Assembly: GCF_000026145.1 (NCBI RefSeq)
Contig: NC_009445.1
Span: 1,612,001-1,676,000, forward strand
Origin: Bradyrhizobium sp. ORS 278
GTDB taxonomy: Bacteria > Pseudomonadota > Alphaproteobacteria > Rhizobiales > Xanthobacteraceae
Length of the DNA: 64,000 nucleotides
Reading direction: 5' to 3'
Part shown: positions 1 through 8,591 of the stretch, piece after piece
Numbering within the stretch: position 1 is the first letter of the stretch
How the letters are laid out: every line of letters starts with the position of its first letter
Position numbers and translations under genes: made by a program
Notes under the pieces: generated by a model
What the model was told of the DNA's origin: nothing
Database searches by the model: none
Seen by the model: the letters and a program-made list of their open reading frames with translations, nothing else

Positions 1-60
1 CCGGGACTGTCCAAAGGCATGCGTCTCGCAGGCATGCGACATCATCTCCCGCAGCGCATC

Positions 61-505
61 GCGCCCGAGTTGTGCAATCAGATCCGCCCTCGACACAAGG
101 AGGGCGCAGGGAAGGCCGGGCGCTGGCCGCGCCCGTGGCCCGCCTGCAGCAAAAAAAGCAGGCGGCAGTCACCACAGGTCTGGCCGAACACACCCGGCCC
201 TCCCTGCGCGACGGTTGGAACGGCTTATACGTGGTCTCCCTGGTGCGCCGGGCTTGTTGGCCACCATCCCCACGCGAAGCGAAGCTTCGTCGTGAGTTGA
301 TACCAGCGTCGGGGTATCAGGACCGCACGATTTCGCCGTGCGCAACGAACCGTTCGTCCGCGCGACCGTAAGGCCACGCTGCGATTCGCTGCGCCCATCG
401 CATCCCACCTCCCACGTCTCGTGACGGTCGCGACACGCCCCTCCGGCGGAAGCAGGACGGAGAGAGATATACATGATTTCCGAAAAAATGAAATAGAGAA
501 ATTTC
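61..505 (+). repeat. Long structured dispersed repeat, copy 1
   Basis: This ~445-bp stretch matches 5766-6211 over its full length in the same orientation, with scattered substitutions and one more divergent patch near 265-295. It contains several potential hairpins: a GCCTGC/GCAGGC stem near 144-165, a TGATACC/GGTATCA stem at 298-319, and a GCACG/CGTGC stem just after it. It ends in an AT-rich tail shared with copy 2. Short open frames cross it in several frames, but none is conserved as a protein between the copies, so I treat it as a non-coding element. Confidence 0.8.
298..319 (+). other. Covarying hairpin in repeat copy 1
   Basis: Arms TGATACC and GGTATCA enclose an 8-nt loop. In copy 2 (6007-6026) the equivalent stem is GACACC/GGTGTC: the third pair changes from T-A to C-G with both sides altered. 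The loops are nearly identical (AGCGTCGG and AGCATCGG). Confidence 0.6.
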
Positions 506-720
506 TGAAAATAAAAATTCCGGCCGCCCGGCTTCACATTGCTCGAGCACACTGCGGCAAGGATATGGAGAGCTCGATCGCGATGAACATCCCGGTGACG
601 GCAAGCGACGTCATCCGTAGTTTCGCGGACGTGCCCGTTCGTAGCAATTTGTAACAGCGCTAGCTGCTGCCTCCATTAAACACCGCGTGCTGCTATCGTC
701 ACGCGACCAAGGAGCATGCG

Positions 721-1647
721 ATGTTTCGTTCGACACTTGCCGTTCTGCTGGTGACGAGCCTGTGGCTCGTGCAGTCCATCTCGCTTTCACCGGCGCATGC
801 AGGTGCTTTCCTGGAGCGTTGGCAAGCGCGGATGGCCGCACGCGAGGTCGACGGTCAAAACGCGCCGGCCGCAGAATATGTCTATGGCGCCGATCCGCTA
901 CAGACGCTCGATTATTGGCAGGCGAGGGCGGGCGTCGCCGCGCCGCTGATCGTATTTGTGCATGGCGGTGGCTGGAAGCGCGGTGACAAGCGCAACGCGA
1001 CCGGGGCTGAGAAGGTCGCGCATCTCCTGGCGCAGGGCTATGCCTTCGCGTCTATCGACTATCGCCTCGTTCCGGAAGCAACCGTGGAGCAGCAGGCCTC
1101 GGACGTTGCCGCGGCCGTGGCGTGGTTGCGTACCAATTCGGAGCGGTTGGGGATCAATCCGGCGCGCATCGTGCTGATGGGGCACAGCGCCGGCGCGCAT
1201 CTCGTGGCGCTGGTCGGGACCGATCCGCGCTACTTGCGCGCGGTCGGGCTGTCGTTGCGCGACGTCAGCGGCATCATCGCGCTGGATGGCGCATGCTACG
1301 ACGTGGCGCGCCAGCTCTCCGATAGCGGGCGCTTCATGATCGACACCTACATCCAGGCGTTCGGCACCGACCCCGCGCGCCAGCGGGCGCTGTCGCCGAC
1401 GCTGCAGGCCGCAAAGCCGAACGCGCCGGCGTTCCTGATCCTCCATGTCGACCGCGCCGACGGCAAGGCGCAGTCCGAGGCGCTCGGCGCTGCCCTGGCG
1501 CAGGCGGGCACGCCGGCCGAGGTCCAGGGCGTCGGCGGCACCGGCCTGCGCGGCCACATGGAGATCAACCGCGAGCTCGGCGATCCCAACTATCCGGCCA
1601 CCGCGATCGTCGATGCCTGGTTGCGCAAGATGATCGGCACGAAGTGA
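721..1647 (+). CDS. Secreted alpha/beta hydrolase (esterase/lipase family)
   Basis: A 308-residue protein with an N-terminal signal peptide ending near Ala27 (SPAHAG), so it is probably exported to the periplasm. The oxyanion-hole motif HGGGW is at residues 81-85 and the nucleophile elbow GHSAG at 154-158 (Ser156). An Asp in the LHVDRAD segment (about 244-247) and His279 in GLRGHME complete a plausible triad. This layout is typical of the BD-FAE/kynurenine-formamidase-like branch of small esterases. The ATG follows a good AAGGAG ribosome site seven bases upstream. It stands alone, about 215 bp after repeat copy 1. The substrate cannot be read from sequence. Confidence 0.85.
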   Translation: MFRSTLAVLLVTSLWLVQSISLSPAHAGAFLERWQARMAAREVDGQNAPAAEYVYGADPLQTLDYWQARAGVAAPLIVFVHGGGWKRGDKRNATGAEKVAHLLAQGYAFASIDYRLVPEATVEQQASDVAAAVAWLRTNSERLGINPARIVLMGHSAGAHLVALVGTDPRYLRAVGLSLRDVSGIIALDGACYDVARQLSDSGRFMIDTYIQAFGTDPARQRALSPTLQAAKPNAPAFLILHVDRADGKAQSEALGAALAQAGTPAEVQGVGGTGLRGHMEINRELGDPNYPATAIVDAWLRKMIGTK

Positions 1648-1854
1648 CATTCACGGCGCCGCCGCCGTCCTGACGGCACGACGGTGACGCTGGACCATCT
1701 GCCCGGACGCGGCGCCGCGCCGCCCGTCCTATGGTCGACGTGACATCGCTCATGAAGCTGATGGCGAAGCGCTCTGCGAACGACAAGAGTGCTTCTGTTA
1801 TCGCGAGAAGACATCTGCTATCGCGATGATGATCCACGCGATCCGCGCGCGTGC

Positions 1855-2280
1855 CTAAAGCTTCACGACGATCTTTCCGGAATGCGAGCCGGACCGGAGA
1901 TGGGCATACGCCTCGCTGACGTCGTCGAAGTCATAGACCCGATCGACGACCGGAGGAATCGCGTGGTCGCTCAGGAATCGATTCTTGGCCGTGAAATGTT
2001 CGACCGAACCCACGGTGACGCCGATGATGTCAGCATTCTCCCATTGCAGGCTGGCGAGGTCGGGCTTCGGGCCGATCCCAGTCAACACGCCGATCTGAAC
2101 GATCTTGCCGCCAGATGCGACCGAGCGCAGCGATCGGTCGTAGGTGCCGGGTCCGCCGAATTCGAGGACATGACTGGCGCCTTCGCCGTCCGTCGCTTTC
2201 ATCACGGCGACATCCCAATCGGGCGTCCCATGTCGCGCCAACAGAGCGCGCCTGAACCAAGTTTCCGGATCGTGTGAGTC
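1855..2280 (-). pseudogene. C-terminal fragment of a zinc-type alcohol dehydrogenase (MDR family)
   Basis: The readable frame (about 128 residues from a TTG at 2241, ending at 1855) matches only the C-terminal NAD(P)-binding half of medium-chain dehydrogenases. It has a GASHVLEFGG segment, a SGGKIVQIGVL strand and a C-terminal HSGKIVVKL. The N-terminal catalytic domain with the zinc ligands is missing. The same frame can be followed back a few codons to an in-frame stop near 2285. I read this as a decayed remnant. Expression as a short protein is possible but unlikely to give an active dehydrogenase. Confidence 0.65.
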
Positions 2281-2353
2281 GCGCGCCGGCCGGCTTCAAG
2301 TTTTTCTGATCGCTGCGATCATCGAAACCCTTTGGCGGCAGTGACCGGAGTTC

Positions 2354-2370
2354 TTTAGAAACATTCTAAA
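2354..2370. promoter_or_regulatory. Iron control element (Irr box) candidate
   Basis: Perfect palindrome TTTAGAA-ACA-TTCTAAA. From family knowledge, this matches the iron control element bound by Irr in Bradyrhizobium and relatives. It ends 22 bp before the ATG of the c'-like cytochrome gene, a position suited to repression under iron limitation. Confidence 0.75.
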
Positions 2371-2392
2371 TCGATTCCGGAGAACGTGAAAG

Positions 2393-2902
2393 ATGCTCCT
2401 TGAAACATTCCGCCGTAGCGTACGGCTGACCTTGGCCGTCTCAGGCCTGGCCGGGCTTGCCTCGTTTGTGGCCATAGCTGATCTGCGCGCGGACGGGCCG
2501 GCACCGGCTCCGGCCTATGTGCCCACTGTGAGTGATCTGATGATCGCCACCATCCAGCCGCGCCACGTCAGGCTGTGGATCGCGGCGCACAGCGGCAATT
2601 GGGCGTTCAGCGCCTACGAGCTCGGCAATCTCAAGGGCGCTTTCAATCGCGTCAGCCGTGCGCAGCCGCTGGTCGATGGCAATTCGTTCGCCGACATGAA
2701 CGCGGCGGTGACGCAGCAGCCGTTCGACGCGCTGGCGCAGGCCATCAAGCAGAAGGATCTGTCGCAGTTCGAGCGGTCCTATGCGGATCTCACCGCCGCC
2801 TGCAATTCCTGCCATCAGGCGCTCAACCGCGCCGTGGTCGTGATCAAGGTGCCGCAAACCGCGAGCGTCGCCGACCAGGACTTTGCGCCCGGCGCGGAGT
2901 GA
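2393..2902 (+). CDS. Exported cytochrome c'-like heme protein
   Basis: A 169-residue protein with an N-terminal hydrophobic export segment (about residues 11-30) and one heme c attachment motif, CNSCH, at residues 137-141. A single CxxCH near the C-terminus of a mostly helical ~130-residue domain is the layout of class II (c'-type) cytochromes. The heme would be attached in the periplasm. The partner and redox role are unknown. The gene is monocistronic in appearance and preceded by a perfect Irr-type palindrome, which fits a heme protein made only when iron is available. A GGAG lies about 11 bp before the ATG. Confidence 0.75.
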   Translation: MLLETFRRSVRLTLAVSGLAGLASFVAIADLRADGPAPAPAYVPTVSDLMIATIQPRHVRLWIAAHSGNWAFSAYELGNLKGAFNRVSRAQPLVDGNSFADMNAAVTQQPFDALAQAIKQKDLSQFERSYADLTAACNSCHQALNRAVVVIKVPQTASVADQDFAPGAE

Positions 2903-3205
2903 GGCAAAGCAAGCGAGCCCGCGCGATCGTCCCGCGAAAGCAACGCTTGGCGCGGCACCGATGGTGCGTCGTGTCGTCGAGGCCGCGATGGCGCTGCCTG
3001 TCTTCGCCGCCGCTCACCCGCTTGCGCAGCCGGATGCGCCGGAGGCGCTGCGCGGGGGAGCCGTAGCATCTTAAGTCCGCCGCAAGGCGTTGTGTCATCA
3101 CCGCGCTGGCTGGCCGCCCTCCCGTTTCATCCAGTCGCGGAACGGCTCGAACAGCGCCTTGGTCTCGTCCTCGCTCATGCGCCGATACGATTTGGCCCAA
3201 CGCGA
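2903..3205. other. Intergenic region, convergent
   Basis: This lies between the c'-like cytochrome gene and the glycosyltransferase gene. The only recognisable element is a 26-codon minus-strand frame (3178-3098) beginning MSEDETKALFEP. It continues the reading frame of the upstream glycosyltransferase after its stop, so it may be an old C-terminal extension cut off by a TGA rather than a separate gene. No clear terminator with a T-run is visible. Confidence 0.4.
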
Positions 3206-5431
3206 TCAGCGTTTACCCCCTGTCGCGCAATAGGTCTGCCAGAACTGCCGATAGCCTGCCTCGACGCAGCGCGTGTAGTTGGCGACGTCGCCGGCCGGCG
3301 AGCGTGCGACCATGCCGGGCAGTTCGGCGCGCAGCTTCGCCAGCAGCTCCGGCTGGGCAGCGAAGGTCTTGGCGATGCGGATGTAGCCGTCATCATCAGC
3401 GGCGACCCAGTCGGGCAGTCCGGCCGCGGTGAGAATGCCGCCGGCCGCGCGCGAGGCCGCGCCGAGGCCGAGCTTCGCCACCACCGGCACGCCCATATAC
3501 AGCGACTCGAACGTCGAGATGCCGCCATTCTGCGGGAACGGATCCAGCGAGATGTCGATGCGGTCATACGAGCGCAGATGCTCGCTGCGCTCGCTGGCAC
3601 CGAGGCAGACCAGGCGCGCCTCCGGCACCCCGCGGCTGACGAAGCGGCTGATCAACCCGTCGCGCACCATGGGATCGTTGAGCGCGAGATGCTTGATGAC
3701 GAGATCGGCATCCGGCACCTCGGCCAGCAGCCGGGCCCACAGCGCGATCGCCTCGTCGGAAATCTTGTCGATGCGGTTGTAGACACCGAAGGTGACATGG
3801 CCGTTCTGCAGCATCGGCAGCGGCGAGGGCCGGATGTCGAGCAGCGGATCGATCGTGATCACCGAGGGCAGATCGTGGACGTGCTCGGCGAACAGCGGCC
3901 GGACGTTCTCCGGCACCGTGACCGGATCGGCGAAAAAGTAGTCCATCGTCTCGAGGCCCGTGCCGGTGCCGCTGCCCCAGGCCGTGACCTGGATCGGCGC
4001 CGGCTTGCGCGCGAACACCGGCATGCGGGTGCCGGTGGTGTAGCCGGAGAGATCGACGAGGATGTCGACGCCGTCGGCCTGGATGCGGTCGGCGAGCTCG
4101 TCGTCGGAGAGGTTGGCGGCCTCGACCCAGACGTCGGCGATCGCCTTGAACTGCGCGGTGAAATCGTCGTGCCGCGGCGAGGCCGAGTAACAGTTGACCT
4201 GCAGCTGCGACTTGTCGTGCCCGCGCAGCACCGGCAGGAAGGCGAAGGCCGCCGAGTGCATGCGGAAATCGGCCGAGACGTAGCCGACCACGATGCGCCG
4301 GTTGGGATCGAGCGAGCGCGGCGCGAGCGTGCGGCGCGGGAATTTGGAGCCGACCGCCACCCACCAATATTTCCGCGTCGCCTGCTGCACGGCGAAATCG
4401 GCGCCGGAGAGGAAGTCGAGATAGAAGATCTTCTTGGTGATCGCCTCGTCATAGTCCGGCTGTACGGCCAGCGCCTGATCGAATCGCGCGACCGCACCGG
4501 CGACGTCGCCGAGACGGCCGAGGCAGGCGCCGAGCAGAGTGAGGGCGGTCTGGGCGGCGGGGTTGGCGTCGAGCACGCGCCGGCAGGCCGCCATGGCCGC
4601 GGCGATGTTGCCCTTGAGAATCGAGATCTGCGCCTTGCCCTGCCATCCCAGTTGCAGCTGCGGATCCAGCCGCACGGCGGCATCGAAATCGGCCTCCGCG
4701 GCGTCGGTGTGTCCCGACAGCATGTAGAGCCGGCCGCGATGCGCCAGCAGTTCGGCATGCATCGGCCGCGCGGCGAGAGCTGCGTTGAAGATCGCCTCCG
4801 CGAGCTCGAAATGATGCAGCTCGAGATGGGCGAGACCCTTGTTGACCATGGCCTCGAAATGGGTCGGGTTGAACGTCAGCGCTTGCTCGGCGCTGGCCGC
4901 CGCGGCGTCCCAGTGCCGCAGCATCAATTCGGCGACGGCACGGTTGCTCCAGGAGTCGACGTCATCCGGCTTCAGCTCCAGCGCCCGCACTGCGTTCGCC
5001 AGAGCCGCCTCGCCCTTCTTGAGCCGCAGCAGGGCGATCGTCAGGTTGCGCAGCGTGATCGGCGCGTTGGGCCGCAGCGCCAGCGATCGCTCCAGCGACG
5101 CGCGCGCCTCCTCGTAGCGTTCGCAATTCACCAGCGCCCAGCCGAGATTGGAATGCGCGTCCGCCGAGTTCGGCTCGAGCGCCACGGCCTGCGCCAGGAA
5201 GGTCGCCGCCTCGGCGAAGCGGGCGGATGACACCAGGGACACGCCGAGCAGGTGCATGGCGTCGAAACAGTCCGGCACTTCCTGCAGCAGCTTCGCGCAT
5301 TGCGCCTGCGCTTCCGCCTGGCGTCCCGCCTGGAAGGCCCTGAATGCCACCGTCAGCTGCGTCTCGATCAGCTTCTTCTGCTTCTTTTCCTGCCGTGCCT
5401 TCTGGAAGGCGCGCGAACCGACGGTGCTCAA
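3206..5431 (-). CDS. TPR-repeat glycosyltransferase, GT41 (SPINDLY/O-GlcNAc transferase-like)
   Basis: About 741 residues. The N-terminal half (about 30-370) is a run of tetratricopeptide repeats, and the C-terminal half is a GT41 catalytic domain. Markers of the latter are RRIVVGYVSADFRMHSAAF with the family His, VDILVDLSGYTTGTRMPVFA, VTFGVYNRIDKI and SLDPFPQNGGISTFESLYMG (nucleotide-sugar site). These enzymes transfer GlcNAc or another sugar from a nucleotide donor to protein, and the protein is predicted soluble and cytoplasmic. I chose a TTG start at 5431 because GGAGA lies about 9 bp upstream and the sequence from there (MSTVGSRAFQKARQ) looks like real protein. The open frame extends further upstream into low-quality sequence and the repeat. 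No acceptor gene is adjacent. Confidence 0.8.
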   Translation of the reverse strand: MSTVGSRAFQKARQEKKQKKLIETQLTVAFRAFQAGRQAEAQAQCAKLLQEVPDCFDAMHLLGVSLVSSARFAEAATFLAQAVALEPNSADAHSNLGWALVNCERYEEARASLERSLALRPNAPITLRNLTIALLRLKKGEAALANAVRALELKPDDVDSWSNRAVAELMLRHWDAAAASAEQALTFNPTHFEAMVNKGLAHLELHHFELAEAIFNAALAARPMHAELLAHRGRLYMLSGHTDAAEADFDAAVRLDPQLQLGWQGKAQISILKGNIAAAMAACRRVLDANPAAQTALTLLGACLGRLGDVAGAVARFDQALAVQPDYDEAITKKIFYLDFLSGADFAVQQATRKYWWVAVGSKFPRRTLAPRSLDPNRRIVVGYVSADFRMHSAAFAFLPVLRGHDKSQLQVNCYSASPRHDDFTAQFKAIADVWVEAANLSDDELADRIQADGVDILVDLSGYTTGTRMPVFARKPAPIQVTAWGSGTGTGLETMDYFFADPVTVPENVRPLFAEHVHDLPSVITIDPLLDIRPSPLPMLQNGHVTFGVYNRIDKISDEAIALWARLLAEVPDADLVIKHLALNDPMVRDGLISRFVSRGVPEARLVCLGASERSEHLRSYDRIDISLDPFPQNGGISTFESLYMGVPVVAKLGLGAASRAAGGILTAAGLPDWVAADDDGYIRIAKTFAAQPELLAKLRAELPGMVARSPAGDVANYTRCVEAGYRQFWQTYCATGGKR

Positions 5432-5765
5432 GGGATCATGTCTCCGGACGGGCAGGACAAGCGTTGCGGCCGAACGGCCGCCGTCGCCTGCGCTTCGCGC
5501 CGTCGCCGGGGCCGCCGCCATGCCCGTCGGCAGCAAGGCCAAGGGGACCAAGGCTGTATCCTGTGGTTGTCCGGTCGCCGGCCGCGCGCAACGCGACGCG
5601 GCGGAGCTTGCCCGCGCCATGGTTAGCAAATGGTTAACACGGCGTGTGGGCGCGACGCGGCGTGAGGAAACCCGCAACGTGTGCGGCATGACGACATCTC
5701 CGCTCACATCGGTCGCCACGCGGCGACGCCTCGCAGGGACATGCCGGGCTGCCTCGCGACGCCTT
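5432..5765. other. Intergenic region upstream of the glycosyltransferase
   Basis: No gene is supported. It should hold the promoter of the minus-strand glycosyltransferase. TTAACCATTTGCTAA, read on the minus strand at 5637-5623, resembles a CtrA site (TTAA-N7-TTAA) with one mismatch. This is weak evidence by itself. Confidence 0.4.
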
Positions 5766-6211
5766 GCGCCCGAGTTGTGCATCAGCTTTCGCCCTCGAGT
5801 CGGGGAGGGCGCAGGGAAGGCCGGGCGCCGGCCGCGCCCGTGGCCCGCCTGCAGCAAATAAAGCAGGCGGCAGTGACCACAGGTCTGGCCGAGAACGCCC
5901 GGCCTTCCCTGCGCGACGGTTGGAACGGCTTATACGTAGTCTCCCTGGTGCGCCGGGCTTTCTGGCCACCATGCGCGACAGCGCGCTTGCGCAACGCTGC
6001 CGCGGCGACACCAGCATCGGGGTGTCAGGACCGCACGATTTCGCCGTGCGCAACGGCTCGTTCGTCCGCGCGACACGAAGCCATGCTGCGAGCCGCTGCG
6101 CCCATCGCATCCCACCTCCCACGTCTCGTGACGGTCGCGACACGCCCCTCCGGCGGAAGCAGGACGAGCAGAGATATACATGATTTCGGAAAAAATGAAA
6201 GAAAAAATTTC
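5766..6211 (+). repeat. Long structured dispersed repeat, copy 2
   Basis: Second copy of the ~445-bp repeat at 61-505, in the same orientation and again ending about 160-220 bp upstream of a plus-strand gene. The CGCCTGC/GCAGGCG hairpin, the covarying GACACC/GGTGTC hairpin at 6007-6026, the GCACG/CGTGC stem and the AT-rich tail are all kept. The middle, about 5970-6003, is replaced by a different GC-rich sequence that also folds on itself. Confidence 0.8.
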
Positions 6212-6371
6212 AGGGCGACCGCGAGATTGTGAGTCTCGGAACATAGCTTCGGACAGGCTCTCGTCTTTCGTTTTCCGGCGAGAGCTTCAAATGTGCTTGG
6301 CAGCCGCAGCACGCGCTCGCCTTAGGCCGCCTGCCATTCCCGCGCCATTCCGGATATGCTCTAGTGCCGCC

Positions 6372-6869
6372 ATGACATCAGAACACCCCGACACGCGCGT
6401 CATCATCATTCGTCGCACCCCGCCCGATTTCAAGGGGTGGGAACAGGTCCGCGCGCTGATCCTCGAGGCATTCGCCTATATGGACGCGCGAATCGACCCT
6501 CCGTCATCGGCCTTGCGGCTCACGCTACAGTCGATGCAGGACGACGCTGAAAAGGGGGCGCTGCTGCTAGCCGATCGTGCCGGCGATCTCGTCGGCTGTG
6601 TGTTTGTGCGACCCAAGGGTGATGGGCTCTATCTGGGCAAGCTTGCCGTTCGCCCGGGTCTGCAAGGCGTCGGGATCGGGCGACGCTTGGTGGACGCAGC
6701 CGGCGAGGAGGCGCGCAGGTTGGGTCTGAAAGCCTTGGAGCTGCAGACCCGAATCGAGCTGACGGAAAATCACGAGGTCTTCGGCCGCATGGGCTTCGTG
6801 AAGATCGCCGAGACGGCACACGAGAGATTCGATCGACCAACCAGCATCACCATGCGCGCGAGCGTGTAG
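6372..6869 (+). CDS. GNAT-family N-acetyltransferase
   Basis: A 165-residue protein. The acetyl-CoA binding motif A is clear: LGKLAVRPGLQGVGIGRRLV (about 93-112) with the QGVGIG pyrophosphate loop. It is followed by an ENHEVFGRMGFVKIAET segment typical of the GNAT C-terminal strands. I placed the start at ATG 6372 (MTSEHPDTRV). The frame is open further upstream to 6180, but that stretch runs through the repeat tail and has poor coding character. GNAT enzymes acetylate amines on small molecules or proteins, and nothing here identifies the substrate. It appears to be a single-gene unit. Confidence 0.8.
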   Translation: MTSEHPDTRVIIIRRTPPDFKGWEQVRALILEAFAYMDARIDPPSSALRLTLQSMQDDAEKGALLLADRAGDLVGCVFVRPKGDGLYLGKLAVRPGLQGVGIGRRLVDAAGEEARRLGLKALELQTRIELTENHEVFGRMGFVKIAETAHERFDRPTSITMRASV

Positions 6870-6950
6870 CTGATCAGTGCGAGGGAACGCCGGCATTCGT
6901 CACTGGTTCTTCTCACCGATATGCCGGCGGTGGGAAGACCGTCGTCATCC

Positions 6951-7229
6951 TCACCGCCTCTGCTCGGGCGTGCCCGCGTTCGCTGATGCGATTGCCCTCA
7001 GCCGCTTCTTCGCAAACCAAGCCAGAAGGAAAGAGACGCCGGCCAAGGCCAACATCGAGATCAGGATGAGGGTCACCGTCGAGTCGACATTGGAGACGTC
7101 TCGAGCATAGAGGACATATGCCCAAGCCAGACTGGCCCCGATGCCACCACAGAAACTGAGCGTCGCCAGAGCCAGGATCGTCCGATAGCGCGAGGTCGCC
7201 GTCGACCGGTAGGTGAGAATGGCTGTCAT
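6951..7229 (-). CDS. Small two-helix membrane protein, unknown function
   Basis: A 92-residue protein (MTAILTYRST start). AGGAGA seven bases before the ATG fixes this start over an open codon 16 positions upstream. Two hydrophobic segments (about 19-39 and 51-72) are separated by a short loop containing RDVSNVDST. The C-terminus is basic (AKKRLRAIAS) and probably cytoplasmic. It is convergent with the GNAT gene. I do not recognise a family. Confidence 0.6.
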   Translation of the reverse strand: MTAILTYRSTATSRYRTILALATLSFCGGIGASLAWAYVLYARDVSNVDSTVTLILISMLALAGVSFLLAWFAKKRLRAIASANAGTPEQRR

Positions 7230-7620
7230 CTCGTTCTCCTGATCCGCCTCAAGTCGCAGCGTCGTCTCTCTTGGCAAAAAGCGGAATTCGGCGGATGGCC
7301 GTCAAGTCGGCCCTCACGCACGACCGTTATCATGCCCGATCTCGGGAATTCCCTGCACACACCGCAAGGTCGCGAAACTTCGTTCTCATGCAGAGCGGAC
7401 GACACCCGGCCATCGAAATCGAAGTTGCGGAAGACGAAAGATAGCCAGGTGAGATCGTCCATTTCCCTGTTCGTTGGCGGCTTCACTTGACGTGAAATCA
7501 TCACAACATCTAAAGTTGCAAGCTCTCTCGATTGCACGAATTGGCCAGGCTCCAGGCAGCAGTAGCTGCCGCACTGCTTTCTGAACTGATAAAGTCGTCT
7601 TGCAGGGTACCGGGGGCGTT
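7230..7620. other. Intergenic region, divergent
   Basis: This should carry promoters for the small membrane protein (minus) and the P-loop kinase-like gene (plus). It contains a short inverted repeat, TTCAC-TTGAC-GTGAA, near 7481-7495. A minus-strand frame of about 100 codons crosses it, but without a convincing start site or family signature. Confidence 0.35.
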
Positions 7621-8190
7621 GTGGGAAAAGACATCATTCTGATCGGCCCGATGGGAGCCGGCAAGAGCACGCAGGCAAAGCTTCTCGCGGAGGCGTTGCA
7701 GCTTCGGCGGTGCTCGCTGGATCAGGTCCGATGGGATTACTATCGCGAGATCGGGTTCGACGATGACGTCCAGCGCAGGATCATGGAGAAGGAAGGACTC
7801 CGCGGCGTCTATCGGTACTGGAAGCCGTTCGAAGCTCACGCGGTCGAGCGGGCCTTGGCTGAGCATCCCGATTGCGTCATCGACTTCGGCGCCGGGCACT
7901 CGGTGTTCGAGGACGATGAACTCCTCGCACGGGTTCGGAGGGCGCTTGCGCCCTACCAAAATGTCATTCTTCTGCTGCCGTCTCCGGATCCGGATGAATC
8001 CATTGCGATCCTGAACGCCAGAAACCTGAACGACCGCCCGCCTGGCGAATTCGACATCAATGCTCATTTCGTCCGTCATCCCTCGAACGGTGCTCTTGCG
8101 AAGATCATCGTCTACACCAAGGGAAAGACACCGGAGGAGACACGCGATGCGATCATCGAGCGGGTCAGGAGCGAGAAGGTGCATCGCTGA
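7621..8190 (+). CDS. P-loop kinase-like protein (shikimate/gluconate-kinase-type fold)
   Basis: About 189 residues. The Walker A loop GPMGAGKST is at residues 9-17, directly after the first beta strand (KDIILI), as in shikimate kinase and related small-molecule kinases. A DFGAGHSVFEDDE segment and a late VILLLPSPDPDES strand follow. The family normally phosphorylates small metabolites. I cannot assign the substrate, and the usual shikimate-binding DxxxE and GGG motifs are not clearly present. The start is taken as GTG 7621; TTG 7600 is the alternative. A K-to-T remnant of a related P-loop protein lies at 9190-9312. Confidence 0.65.
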   Translation: MGKDIILIGPMGAGKSTQAKLLAEALQLRRCSLDQVRWDYYREIGFDDDVQRRIMEKEGLRGVYRYWKPFEAHAVERALAEHPDCVIDFGAGHSVFEDDELLARVRRALAPYQNVILLLPSPDPDESIAILNARNLNDRPPGEFDINAHFVRHPSNGALAKIIVYTKGKTPEETRDAIIERVRSEKVHR

Positions 8191-8241
8191 TAGTTCGGCA
8201 GTGGACGCATTCCTGAGTCAGCCCGCTTATGCCGAGGCCCC

Positions 8242-8255
8242 TTGATGTCGATCAA
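8242..8255. promoter_or_regulatory. FNR/FixK-type box
   Basis: Perfect TTGAT-GTCG-ATCAA palindrome. This is the consensus for FNR-family activators (FixK2 in Bradyrhizobium). It lies about 52-66 bp upstream of the ATG at 8308, a plausible distance for an activator site centred near -40. The downstream gene is frameshifted. Confidence 0.65.
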
Positions 8256-8307
8256 GGCGCACTCCGCCACGTTTCGCATGATGCAAGGCGCGGCCGAGAA
8301 CCCCCGA

Positions 8308-8591
8308 TGTTGCAGGGCTGGGAAAATTTCTACATCATGGCTGGAACATCAGCCGCGACCTTGATCGGTCTGATGTTTGTTGGTGTCACGCTCGGGACCA
8401 ATCTTTCAATACCGATCTCGCGCGCGAAGAAGGCGGTCAACGCCTTCATGACGCCCACCTTGGTCCATTTTGGCGGCGTGCTGTTTCAGGCGATGGTCGC
8501 ATGGTGCCGTGGGGGTCGAGGGGGCCGAGCGCGATCATTTTCGGCACGTGCGGATTGCTGGGTCTGGCATACGCGGTGTTTGTCGGTCGCA
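8308..8591 (+). pseudogene. Frameshifted and truncated membrane protein gene
   Basis: From ATG 8308 the frame encodes MLQGWENFYIMAGTSAATL followed by a hydrophobic helix, then continues to about 8495 (LVHFGGVLFQAMVA). There the sensible sequence jumps to another frame: MVPWGSRGPSAIIFGTCGLL and LAYAVFVGRNDG, another helix, read from about 8501. A single-base loss in the GTCGCATGG stretch near 8495 explains the switch. The product then runs into the start of the next gene without a normal C-terminus. It resembles small multi-helix membrane proteins of unknown function. Confidence 0.6.

Noticed and set aside
19..604. Several 75-125-codon frames inside repeat copy 1
   Set aside because: The second copy does not conserve any one frame, and the shared hairpins and compensatory change argue for a non-coding element.
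3098..3178. 26-codon minus-strand frame MSEDETKALFEP...
   Set aside because: Too short and in the same frame as the preceding gene after its stop; more likely an old C-terminal extension. No ribosome site of note.
3092..5230. A 712-codon plus-strand open frame opposite the glycosyltransferase
   Set aside because: It is rich in Arg, Gly, His and Asp with no family motif, and lies opposite a gene with clear TPR and GT41 motifs. Long antisense frames are common in high-GC DNA.
5623..5637. CtrA-like site TTAA-N7-CTAA
   Set aside because: One mismatch in a short motif and far from a clear cell-cycle gene; chance occurrence is likely.
7226..7537. 103-codon minus-strand frame in the divergent gap
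   Set aside because: No family signature or good start site, and it overlaps the better-supported small membrane protein start.
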